Assembly: GCF_031679605.1 (NCBI RefSeq)
Contig: NZ_CP117522.1
Coordinates: forward strand, 6,510,001-6,574,000
Direction of reading: 5' to 3'
Length of the DNA stretch: 64,000 nt
Source: Streptomyces luomodiensis
Lineage (GTDB): Bacteria; Actinomycetota; Actinomycetes; Streptomycetales; Streptomycetaceae
This document shows positions 39,832-47,379 of the stretch, piece after piece (the stretch's first letter is position 1; every line of letters begins with the position of its first letter). Under the pieces are notes generated by a model. The model searched no databases, was not told the DNA's origin, and saw only the letters and a list, made by a program, of their open reading frames with translations. The position numbers were made by a program, and so were the translations under genes.

Positions 39832-41133
39832 ATGACCAGTAGCACGGAACTCACCGCTCCGGCAGGCACATCCGGGTCATCTCCCGTGGTGCGCTCGCCG
39901 CTCAGGTCCTGGCTCGCCGTCGTCGCCGTCGCGGTCGGCACCTTCTCGGTCGTCACCACCGAGATGCTGCCGGTCGGTCTGCTCACCTCCATCGGAAACG
40001 CCCTCCACGTCTCGGCCGGTACGGCGGGCCTGGCCATGACCGTGCCCGGCCTGATCGCCGCGCTCGCCGCCCCGCTGCTCACCGCCACCGTCGGCCGTTT
40101 CGACCGGCGGCTGGTGCTGTGCGGTCTGATGGGGCTGCTGGCCGTCGCCAATCTGCTGTCCGCGCTCGCGCCCGGCTTCACCGTCCTGCTGTCCGCCCGG
40201 GTCCTGGTCGGGGTGAGCATCGGCGGGGTGTGGTCCATCGCCGGCGGGCTCGCGGTGCGGCTGGTGCCCGAGCGGTCCGCGGGTCACGCCACCACGCTGA
40301 TCTTCAGCGGGATCGCGGTGGCCTCGGTGCTCGGCGTGCCGATCGGGACGCTCATCGGCGATCTGGTGCACTGGCGGGTCGCGTTCGCCGCCATGGCCGT
40401 CCTGTCGCTGGCCGTGGCCGCCGCCATGGCCGTCACCCTGCCGCCGCTGCCCGCGACCGGGACCGTCCGGCTGCGCGAGGTGCCGGGGCTGTTCCGCAAC
40501 GTCCGGCTGCGGATCGGCCTCATCACCACGCTGCTGCTGGTCACCGGCCACTTCGGCGCGTACACCTATGTCCGCCCGGTGCTCGAGGACGTCGCCGGGG
40601 TCGGGACGGGCCTGATCAGCACGCTGCTGCTGGCCTACGGCGTGGCGGGCATCGCCGGGAACTTCCTGGCCGGCACCACCGCCCACCGTGAGCCGCGCCG
40701 CACCCTCGTGGTCATCTTCGCCCTGCTGGCGGCGGCCGAACTCCTGGTCCCGGTCGCCGGCGCCACGACGGCGGGGGCGGCCGTCCTGCTGGTGGTGTGG
40801 GGGCTGGCGTACGGCGGGGTGTCGGTGACCTGCCAGACCTGGGTGCTGCACGCGGCGCCGGACGCGCGGGAGGCGGCGTCGGCGCTGTACGTCGGCGTCT
40901 TCAACGTGGCGATATCGCTGGGCGCGCTGCTCGGCGGCCGGGCGGCGGACGGGATCGCGGTCCGCGGCGTGATGTGGTTCGGGGGCGGGCTGGCGGTTCT
41001 CGCCCTGGCGAACGTGGCGCTCTTCGGCAGGCGGGGGACCGCCGGCCCCCCGGCCGGACGGGGGCCGCATCAGGCGGCCGCGTCAGGCGGCCACGTCAGG
41101 CCAGGTGGACCAGGCGATCAGGTGAGACCCTGA
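39832..41133 (+). CDS. MFS transporter, AraJ/DHA1-type efflux
   Basis: A 433-residue major facilitator of the 12-helix DHA1 type. The cytoplasmic N-terminus (about 1-25) precedes TM1 (WLAVVAVAVGTFSVVTTEML). TVGRFDRRLVL between TM2 and TM3 is the MFS motif A region. WSIAGGLAVRLVPERSAGHA and SGIAVASVLGVPIGTLIG match the AraJ/NepI family that exports sugars, nucleosides or drugs. The C-terminal 35 residues are Gly/Pro/His-rich. The ATG at 39832 has only a weak ribosome binding site. It is not clearly linked to neighbours; the small gene at 41166 follows on the same strand. Confidence 0.88.
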   Translation: MTSSTELTAPAGTSGSSPVVRSPLRSWLAVVAVAVGTFSVVTTEMLPVGLLTSIGNALHVSAGTAGLAMTVPGLIAALAAPLLTATVGRFDRRLVLCGLMGLLAVANLLSALAPGFTVLLSARVLVGVSIGGVWSIAGGLAVRLVPERSAGHATTLIFSGIAVASVLGVPIGTLIGDLVHWRVAFAAMAVLSLAVAAAMAVTLPPLPATGTVRLREVPGLFRNVRLRIGLITTLLLVTGHFGAYTYVRPVLEDVAGVGTGLISTLLLAYGVAGIAGNFLAGTTAHREPRRTLVVIFALLAAAELLVPVAGATTAGAAVLLVVWGLAYGGVSVTCQTWVLHAAPDAREAASALYVGVFNVAISLGALLGGRAADGIAVRGVMWFGGGLAVLALANVALFGRRGTAGPPAGRGPHQAAASGGHVRPGGPGDQVRP

Positions 41134-41165
41134 AACCAGGGGACTCGTCTGCGGGAGTGGGTCCG

Positions 41166-41402
41166 ATGGCAGTGAGCATGCACGTGGTCTTCAGCGAATG
41201 CGAGCCGGGACGCGTCATCTACCAGACGCATGCGATCGAGACGGTCACCGACGGCTCGGGTGTCCACGCGACCGTCGACAGCCATACGTACGAGATCTCC
41301 CTCCGCAGCCGTGCCCAGGCGGAGTCCATCGCGGACGAGGAGGGCTACGAGCTGTACCGGAAGGGGGACGCGTGGGAGAGCCTCCCCGAGGAGGACGAAT
41401 GA
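41166..41402 (+). CDS. Small hypothetical protein, 78 aa
   Basis: A 78-residue acidic protein beginning AVSMHVVFSECEPGRVIYQT. It looks like a compact beta-rich domain (strands around 3-9, 25-35 and 40-48) with a C-terminal helix and acidic tail. The ATG at 41166 has GGAG 8-9 nt upstream. I do not recognise the family. It is downstream of the MFS gene by 32 bp and may share its transcript. A purine-rich repeat starts at its stop codon. Confidence 0.6.
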   Translation: MAVSMHVVFSECEPGRVIYQTHAIETVTDGSGVHATVDSHTYEISLRSRAQAESIADEEGYELYRKGDAWESLPEEDE

Positions 41403-41502
41403 GGAGGACGAACGAGAAGGCGGAATGAGAAGGCGGAACGGGGAGACGGAGTGAGGAGACGGAACGAGGAGGACGAGCGAGGAGGACGAGCGAGGAGGGC
41501 TG
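41388..41502 (+). repeat. Purine-rich short tandem repeats
   Basis: GAGGAGGACGAACGA, GAGGAGACGGAACGA and related 10-15 bp words are repeated about ten times with strong purine bias on the plus strand, from the end of the 78-aa gene to the terminator. Confidence 0.8.
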
Positions 41503-41508
41503 ATGAGC

Positions 41509-41536
41509 GGGAGCAGCGCCCGGGGGCGCTGCTCCC
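41509..41536. terminator. Bidirectional terminator
   Basis: A perfect 12-bp stem (41509-41520 with 41525-41536) with a CGGG loop lies between convergent genes. Confidence 0.9.
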
Positions 41537-41581
41537 TATGACTCACTTCTGAACGTGTCGTGCCTGCGCCAAGGCGCCGTC

Positions 41582-44029
41582 TCACTCCTCGCCGTGGCCC
41601 AGCAGGAAGTCCACGTCCCGCCGCTCGGTACCCTCCTGGCCGCCGACCGTGATCTGCTGGGTGGCCGGTGCGTAGCCGCTGGCCACCACCGTGTAGTGCT
41701 CGCCGATGAGGGACTCGAAGCCGAAGGCCCCGTCCGCACCGGTGATGACCTGCCCGACCACGTCGCCGGTGGCGTCCAGCAGCGAGACCCGTGCGTCCCC
41801 CAGCGGCCGGCCGTCCCGGTCCCGTACGGTGCCCCGGACCCGGGCAGCGGGCCGCAGCTCGGCGTCCACGCGCACCGGCTCACCGGCGGTGAGCTCGACC
41901 TGGGTGGCGTACGGCCGGTGCCCGGCGGCGGCCACGGTGAGCGTGTACGTCCCCGGCACCAGCTCCGGCAGCGCGAACTCGCCCTTCTCGTCGGCGGCCG
42001 CCGATCCCGCCACGTCGCCCTCGGGCCCGATGGCCGTGGCGGTCGCACCGGTCAGCGGTTCGCCGCCGACGGCCCGTACCGAACCGGTCAGCCCGCCCCC
42101 GCCGGACAGCCGCAGATCGCAGACCACCGGCGGGTCCGCCACCAGCAGCGTGGCGGCCTGCGGCTGGTATCCGGCGGCCGAGCCGATGAGGACGACGCTC
42201 GTGGCGTCGGGCGCGGGCACGCGGTACCGGCCGTCGGGGCCGGTGACGGTACGGCCGAGCTGACGGCCGCTGGTGTCGATGAGGGTGATGGCGGCGTCGG
42301 CGAGCGGGGTGTCACCGGGGCCGAGGACACGGCCGTGGATGACGCCGCCGGTCAGGGCGGACGCGTCCGCCGGGACGTCGCTGACCTCCGCGCCGACCTC
42401 CGCACCGACCGCCGTGCCGGCCCTCGCACCGACCTCCGCACCGACGGAAGCCGGGCCGGTCACGGGGTGGGAAGCGGCCACGGAGACCGAAGCGGCCACG
42501 GGGACCGGGGCGGTGTCGGGGGCTGAGTCGGCCACGGATGCCGAGGCGGCCAGGGGAGCCGAGCCCGCCACGGGGGCCGTCAGCCCGGCGCGGCGCCGCG
42601 CGGGCAGGAACAGGGCGATCAGCAGACCGGCGACCGAGGCCGCGCACGCCACCATGAACGAGGTCTTGAAGCCGTCCTTGCCCGGCAGCGCGATCCCGCC
42701 GAAGTCCGTGGTCTGGTGCGCCAGGATCACGCCCACCACGGCGCTGGAGGTGGACATGCCGATGGACCGCATGAGGGTGTTGAGCCCGTTCGCCGCACCC
42801 GTCTCGGCCGCCGGAACGGCGCTGACGATCAGCGTGGGCATCGCCGAGTACGCGATGCCGATACCGACGCCGAGCGCCGTGGACAGCACCACGATCTGCC
42901 AGATGTGGTCCATCATCACCAGGCCCGCCCCGTAGGTCGCGCCGATCACGATCAACCCCATGATCAGCGACACCTTGGGCCCGCTCGCGGCGTTGATCCG
43001 CGCGGACAGCGGGGAGACCAGCATCATCGCCACGCCCATCGGGGCGAAGTAGAGCCCCGCCATGACCATCGACTGGCCCAGGCCGTAACCGGTGGCCTTC
43101 GGCAGTTGCAGCAACTGCGGAAGGAGCAGCGACATCGCGTAGAACGAGAAGCCGACCATGATCGAGGCGAGGTTGGTCAGCAGCACCTGACGCCGCGCGG
43201 TGGTCCGCAGGTCGACCAGCGGTTCGGCGGTGCGCAGCTCGAAGACGCCCCACAGCAGCAGGATCACCACGGCCGCGCCGAACAGCCCGAGCGTGGTGCC
43301 GCTCGCCCAACCCCAGTCACCGCCCTTGGTGATGGGCAGCAGCAGGCATACGAGCCCGGCCGACAGCCCGAGCGCGCCGACGATGTCGAAGCGGCTGGGA
43401 GTGCGGACCGAGGATTCCGGGACGACGGCGAGCACCAGGGCGATCGATATCAGGCCCAGCCCCGCGGCCCCGTAGAACAGCACATGCCAGCTGGTGTGCT
43501 GCGCCACGAACGCGGCGGCCGGCAGCCCCAGCGCACCGCCGATGCCCAGCGACGAACTCATCAGCGCCATCGCCGAGCCCAGCTTCTGCGGCGGCAGCTC
43601 GTCCCGCATGATGCTGATGCCGAGCGGAATGGCCCCCATGGCCCCGCCCTGGATCGCCCGGCCGATCACCATCATCACCAGGTTGGAGGTGACGGCACAG
43701 GCCAGCGAGCCGATGACCATCAGCGCCAGCGCGACCATCAGCATCCGGCGCTTGCCGAACATGTCCCCGAGCCGGCCCATGACCGGGGTGGAGACGGCAC
43801 CGGCGAGCAGGGTGGCGGTGACCACCCAGGACGCGTTGGAGCTGGTGGTGTGCAGCAACTGGGGCAGCTCGGTGACCAGCGGGACGACCAGCGTCTGCAT
43901 CACGGACACGGCGATGCCGCAGAACGCGAGCACCGCCACGAAGCCGCCGCCGACCTCGCGCGGAAGCGGTGTGCCGGGCGGCGCTGCGCTCAGAGGTTCC
44001 GCGACGCGGGGTGGGGCTGACTGGGGCAT
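41582..44029 (-). CDS. MFS drug-efflux protein fused to C-terminal carboxypeptidase-regulatory-like repeats
   Basis: An 815-residue fusion. Residues about 20-490 form an EmrB/QacA-like MFS transporter: VMGRLGDMFGKRRMLMVALA is motif A, and IGRAIQGGAMGAIPLGISIM the drug-antiporter motif. A Ser/Ala/Val-rich linker (about 490-565) follows. Residues about 570-815 hold three CnaB/carboxypeptidase-regulatory-like beta-sandwich repeats (GRVLGPGDTPLADAAITLID, GSVRAVGGEPLTGATATAIG, GTVRDRDGRPLGDARVSLLD), each ending in Y-x-[VL]. The start at 44029 is 10 nt from GGAGG; an ATG at 44074 lies in the operator. The gene is divergent from a MarR regulator and probably controlled by it. The substrate is unknown; the repeats might anchor a partner. 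Confidence 0.88.
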   Translation of the reverse strand: MPQSAPPRVAEPLSAAPPGTPLPREVGGGFVAVLAFCGIAVSVMQTLVVPLVTELPQLLHTTSSNASWVVTATLLAGAVSTPVMGRLGDMFGKRRMLMVALALMVIGSLACAVTSNLVMMVIGRAIQGGAMGAIPLGISIMRDELPPQKLGSAMALMSSSLGIGGALGLPAAAFVAQHTSWHVLFYGAAGLGLISIALVLAVVPESSVRTPSRFDIVGALGLSAGLVCLLLPITKGGDWGWASGTTLGLFGAAVVILLLWGVFELRTAEPLVDLRTTARRQVLLTNLASIMVGFSFYAMSLLLPQLLQLPKATGYGLGQSMVMAGLYFAPMGVAMMLVSPLSARINAASGPKVSLIMGLIVIGATYGAGLVMMDHIWQIVVLSTALGVGIGIAYSAMPTLIVSAVPAAETGAANGLNTLMRSIGMSTSSAVVGVILAHQTTDFGGIALPGKDGFKTSFMVACAASVAGLLIALFLPARRRAGLTAPVAGSAPLAASASVADSAPDTAPVPVAASVSVAASHPVTGPASVGAEVGARAGTAVGAEVGAEVSDVPADASALTGGVIHGRVLGPGDTPLADAAITLIDTSGRQLGRTVTGPDGRYRVPAPDATSVVLIGSAAGYQPQAATLLVADPPVVCDLRLSGGGGLTGSVRAVGGEPLTGATATAIGPEGDVAGSAAADEKGEFALPELVPGTYTLTVAAAGHRPYATQVELTAGEPVRVDAELRPAARVRGTVRDRDGRPLGDARVSLLDATGDVVGQVITGADGAFGFESLIGEHYTVVASGYAPATQQITVGGQEGTERRDVDFLLGHGEE

Positions 44030-44079
44030 GCGAATGCCGCCTCCAAAGAAGGTTGAGGAAATTGATGGAAGCATGAGAG

Positions 44080-44114
44080 ATGTGCATCCTACACAGGATG
44101 TGTATCGTGCACAT
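44080..44114. promoter_or_regulatory. Nested dyads, likely MarR operator for the efflux fusion
   Basis: ATGTGCA (44080-44086) and TGCACAT (44108-44114) form an outer inverted repeat; CATCCT-ACAC-AGGATG (44085-44100) is an inner one. They lie between the divergent efflux and MarR genes, 37-70 bp upstream of the MarR start. Confidence 0.65.
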
Positions 44115-44150
44115 TTCCAGAGATGAGCGCGGGGGAGGCGAGGAGGAATC

Positions 44151-44840
44151 GTGCTGGATCGGCGGCTGGAGCGGCTGGAACGCGAGCTGATGCTGGTGGC
44201 CAGGTGCTCAGTGCTGACACCCCGCGACCGCAAGGGCCAGGTCCCTGCCGCCGCGGAGGCGGGTGACGGCTCCGTGGAACCGGCGACGAGGGGCGAACGG
44301 GGGACGACGAGCGAACGGGCGGCGACGGGCGAACGGGCGGCGACGAAGAAGGTCGCTACGAATCCCGCGACCGCTACGAATCCCGCGACCGGTACGAGCG
44401 CCGCGACGCAAGCCGGTACGGCACCCGCCACCTGCACCACCCGCCTGGACCGCTCCGGCTATCTGCTCCTCTCCCGCCTCGACGCCGAGGGAGCGATGTC
44501 CATCGGCCAGCTGGCCGACGCGTTCCAGCTGGACGTCTCGACCGTCAACCGCCAGACCGGCGCCCTGCTCCGGGCCGGCCTCGTCGAACGCATCCCGGAC
44601 CCCGACGGCGGCCTGGCCCGTAAGCTCCGCATCACCGCGCAGGGCACCGACCGCATGGCGGCGGAACGCGCGTGTCGGCAGACCGACCTGTCCCGGCTGC
44701 TGGAGTCCTGGCCCCCGGAGGACGTGGCCCGCCTGGAGGACGTCCTGACCCGCTTCAACCGCGAGGTGGAACGCCAGGAGGGCCGGGCCTGGCCCCGCGA
44801 GCCGAGCGAGCCGAGCGAGGCAGAACGTTCCGCGGAATGA
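44151..44840 (+). CDS. MarR-family regulator with Ala/Thr-rich insertion
   Basis: A 229-residue MarR protein. The first dimerisation helix (LERLERELMLVARCSV) is split from the DNA-binding part by a repetitive Ala/Thr/Glu insertion (about 40-92, ERAATGERAAT, TNPATATNPATG), a slippage product absent from usual MarR proteins. The winged helix runs about 100-165: SGYLLLSRLDAEGAMSIGQL, then VSTVNRQTGALLRAGLVERI (recognition helix), then the wing PDPDGGLARKLRITAQG. It starts with GTG behind GAGGAGG. The divergent efflux gene and the nested dyads make it the probable repressor of the pump. Confidence 0.9.
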   Translation: MLDRRLERLERELMLVARCSVLTPRDRKGQVPAAAEAGDGSVEPATRGERGTTSERAATGERAATKKVATNPATATNPATGTSAATQAGTAPATCTTRLDRSGYLLLSRLDAEGAMSIGQLADAFQLDVSTVNRQTGALLRAGLVERIPDPDGGLARKLRITAQGTDRMAAERACRQTDLSRLLESWPPEDVARLEDVLTRFNREVERQEGRAWPREPSEPSEAERSAE

Positions 44841-44935
44841 CGCCGATCTCCGGAATGACGGCGGCGCCGAGTGCGTTGCCGCAGACAGACAGGCAAACAC
44901 TCCGGACACCCAACACACGGAGGAGGCCGGACGAC

Positions 44936-45340
44936 ATGCCCACCCCCGCTTCGCACCCCCCGACGACCGGCACCGGCGGCGGACACCGCGTGGCCGTGGA
45001 ACGCGGCTCGCAGCACGTCACGGTCACCATCGACGGCCGCGTCGTCGCCGAGACGACCCACCCCCTGCTGGTCCACGAGACCGGCCTCCCGGTCCGCTAC
45101 TACCTCCCGCCGGAGGACGTGGACCTGACCCTCTTCGAGCCCACCGACACCCACACCACCTGCCCCTTCAAGGGCGAGGCCGCCTACTGGACCTACCGCG
45201 GCGCGGCGGGCGACGCAACGGAGCCCCGGCCGGACGCGGTCTGGGCGTACCCGCAGCCGAAGGAGCAGGTGGCGCAGATCAAGGACCATCTGTCCTTCTA
45301 CGACAAGGCCGCCACGATCGAGGTGACGGAGACGGAGTAG
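44936..45340 (+). CDS. DUF427 protein
   Basis: A 134-residue DUF427 beta-barrel protein. The core is VTVTIDGRVVAETTHPLLVH, YYLPPEDVDLTLFEPTD, TTCPFKGEAAYWTY (C-P-x-K-G signature) and VWAYPQPKEQVAQIKDHLSF, all typical of the family. The last strand-helix (FYDKAATIEVTE) is intact, so the gene is complete. DUF427 proteins are small, cytoplasmic and of unknown biochemical role, often near redox or efflux genes. The ATG at 44936 follows GGAGGAGG. It is 95 bp from the MarR gene on the same strand and may be in its transcript. Confidence 0.9.
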   Translation: MPTPASHPPTTGTGGGHRVAVERGSQHVTVTIDGRVVAETTHPLLVHETGLPVRYYLPPEDVDLTLFEPTDTHTTCPFKGEAAYWTYRGAAGDATEPRPDAVWAYPQPKEQVAQIKDHLSFYDKAATIEVTETE

Positions 45341-45418
45341 ACGGAGTAGACATCAGCCCTACCGGACAGGACGCGTCCGGCGGGGGCGTGGTGGGGGTGC
45401 CTGCCCCGTGGGGTGCCC

Positions 45419-46075
45419 TCAGCCGAAGTTCACGTCACTGCACAGGAAGTACGTCTGGTCCATGTGCGAGGCCTGCCAGATCGTGTAGACGACGTGGCGG
45501 CCGGTGTAGCCGGAGGTGCTGACGTCGATCGAGTAGTTGTTGCTGGGCGCGTACTTGCCGGTGGTGGTGATGAGTTGCAGGTCGCTCCACTTCAGCGGCT
45601 GGGTGGTGGGGTCGTATCCCTGCCGGGTCACATACACCTTGAAGTAGTCCGCGCCGTGGCTGGCCTGGTCGTACAGCTTCACGGTGAACTTGCTGCCGAC
45701 GTTCGTCATCTGCCAGGCGCCGGGCGTGTCCAGCGAGTTGTAGCGGCCGCTCTCGGTGTGGCCGCCGCTGCACAGCTGTCCGTCCGGGATTACGGCGGGG
45801 AAGTTACCGGCAGAGCCGTTGCGGTACAGCCCGTTCCAGTTCCACATGGCGTTCGGGTTGTCCTGCCACGCCTGCCAGCACATAGGGTCCAGCTGTGCCA
45901 TTTCGGGGTTCTGGAAGTCGCTGCCCCACCGCAGCCAGCAGCCGTAGTTGCGGGACGCGGGGTCGACGACCGATCCATGGGCGCTCGCGGTGGTGGACCA
46001 CGGGATCAGGCACAGCAACACCGCGGCCAGCAGTCCGAGGGCGCGAGACGCCCAATAAAAAATTTCCGCGTTCAT
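45419..46075 (-). CDS. Secreted AA10 lytic polysaccharide monooxygenase (chitin/cellulose-binding LPMO)
   Basis: A 218-residue exported copper enzyme. The signal peptide ends TTASA with cleavage before His33, which would be the N-terminal His of the histidine brace (HGSVVDPASRNYGCWLRWG). The second copper ligand is likely His in YDQASHGADYFKVYVT. Further family features are DPMCWQAW, GQLCSGGHTESG and the C-terminal IWQASHMDQTYFLCSDVNF, where Cys residues pair in disulphides. There is no extra carbohydrate-binding module. It oxidatively cleaves crystalline chitin or cellulose outside the cell. The ATG at 46075 has a poor ribosome binding site, but the signal peptide fixes the start. Confidence 0.93.
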   Translation of the reverse strand: MNAEIFYWASRALGLLAAVLLCLIPWSTTASAHGSVVDPASRNYGCWLRWGSDFQNPEMAQLDPMCWQAWQDNPNAMWNWNGLYRNGSAGNFPAVIPDGQLCSGGHTESGRYNSLDTPGAWQMTNVGSKFTVKLYDQASHGADYFKVYVTRQGYDPTTQPLKWSDLQLITTTGKYAPSNNYSIDVSTSGYTGRHVVYTIWQASHMDQTYFLCSDVNFG

Positions 46076-46169
46076 GACAAGACACCATTGAGCGGGCAGC
46101 TGCGAGAACGCTACGGACCCTGAGCCGGTTCAACGGAGCCGCCGGTTCAACGGAGCCGCGGCCCGGGAC

Positions 46170-46472
46170 TCACGAGGCCAACCGCTCGCGTGCGGTGCGA
46201 GCTGGTCTTGTGGGTTCGACCTCGCCGTCAGGCTGGTTGATCTCGGCCCACACCGCGTCGAGGGAAAGGCCGAGGACATCGGCGATCGCCGCGATGGTCG
46301 GAAAGGCGGGGGTGGCCACGCGACCGGACTCGATCTTCCGGAGGGTCTCCGGTGAGACGCCCGCGTCCAGTGCGGTGTCGAGCATCGAGCGCTCCCCCCT
46401 GGCCCGACGTAGGAGGGCGCCGAGGCGCTGTCCGCGTTCGACCTCTGCGGGAGTGAGCGGCAACCTGACCAT
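46170..46472 (-). CDS. XRE-family helix-turn-helix regulator
   Basis: A 100-residue Cro/C1-type regulator that is almost only a DNA-binding domain. It has GQRLGALLRRARGERSM, then DAGVSPETLRKIESGRVATP (helix 2-turn-helix 3, about 37-56), FPTIAAIADVLGLSLDAVW and a short tail. A partner methionine aminopeptidase gene is divergent. The shared region at 46483-46520 contains repeated CCGGTATAGT, so it probably represses both promoters. Confidence 0.92.
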   Translation of the reverse strand: MVRLPLTPAEVERGQRLGALLRRARGERSMLDTALDAGVSPETLRKIESGRVATPAFPTIAAIADVLGLSLDAVWAEINQPDGEVEPTRPARTARERLAS

Positions 46473-46482
46473 GGCTCCGATT

Positions 46483-46520
46483 CTAGTACCGGTATAGTAT
46501 GGCCGGTATAGTTATTGGTA
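46483..46520. promoter_or_regulatory. Divergent promoter with repeated CCGGTATAGT
   Basis: CCGGTATAGT occurs at 46489-46498 and again at 46503-46512, 14 bp apart; the first copy sits within the dyad CTAGTACCGGTATAG. The TATAGT parts could also be -10 elements for the metallopeptidase gene, so binding of the XRE protein would block polymerase. Confidence 0.6.
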
Positions 46521-46538
46521 GCGCAAGAAGGGCGCCAC

Positions 46539-47321
46539 ATGATCGAGATCCTGAGCCCCACCGAACTGGCCCGAGCAAAAGACACAGGTGCCCTGGTCGC
46601 CGACATCCTGCACACGCTGAAGAGCCGCAGCACGGTCGGCACGAACCTTCTGGACATCGACCGGTGGACCAAGACCATGATCGCCGAGGCGGGAGCAGTG
46701 TCCTGCTACGTCGACTACGCGCCGTCCTTCGGACGTGGCCCGTTCGGCCACTACATCTGCACGGCCGTCAACGACGCCGTGCTCCACGGAAGGCCATACG
46801 ACTACACGCTGGCAGACGGCGATCTGCTGACGCTCGACCTCGCCGTCTCCAAAGCCGGAATCGCCGCAGACGCCGCCATCAGCTTCATCGTGGGCGAGGC
46901 CAAGTCCCCGGAGAGCGTCGCGATCATCAGCGCGACCGAACGCGCGCTGGCCGCGGGGATCGCCGCTGCCGGACCCGGGGCTCGCATCGGCGACATCTCC
47001 CATGCCATCGGCACGGTCCTCAGCGAGGCGGGGTACCCGATCAACACCGAGTTCGGAGGCCATGGCATCGGATCAACGATGCACCAGGACCCGCACGTTT
47101 CGAACACCGGACGACCCGGCCGTGGCTACAAACTGCGCCCTGGGCTGCTGCTGGCACTGGAGCCGTGGGTCATGGCGGACACCGCCGAGCTCGTCGTCGA
47201 CGCCGATGGGTGGACGCTCCGCAGTGCGACAGGCTGCCGGACCGCACACAGTGAGCACACGATCGCCATCACCGACGACGGAGCCGAAATCCTCACCTTG
47301 CCGAAGCAAGCGCAGCCGTGA
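46539..47321 (+). CDS. map: Type I methionine aminopeptidase
   Basis: A 260-residue MetAP with the pita-bread fold. The five metal ligands are present: TLDLAV (Asp), GIAADAAISF (Asp), GGHGIG (His), LALEPW (Glu) and SEHTIAI (Glu); HYICTAVNDAVLHG is the substrate-binding loop. It lacks the N-terminal SH3-binding zinc finger of the longer actinobacterial MetAP. The ATG at 46539 follows AAGAAGG. As the gene is divergent from a dedicated XRE repressor, it is probably an inducible second MetAP rather than the housekeeping one. The GC of this pair is a little lower than its neighbours. Confidence 0.92.
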   Translation: MIEILSPTELARAKDTGALVADILHTLKSRSTVGTNLLDIDRWTKTMIAEAGAVSCYVDYAPSFGRGPFGHYICTAVNDAVLHGRPYDYTLADGDLLTLDLAVSKAGIAADAAISFIVGEAKSPESVAIISATERALAAGIAAAGPGARIGDISHAIGTVLSEAGYPINTEFGGHGIGSTMHQDPHVSNTGRPGRGYKLRPGLLLALEPWVMADTAELVVDADGWTLRSATGCRTAHSEHTIAITDDGAEILTLPKQAQP

Positions 47322-47379
47322 GTTCTTTCCTGTCGTCCCGTGGCATACGAGGAAGGACCAACGCGCCCGGTCAGTACAG

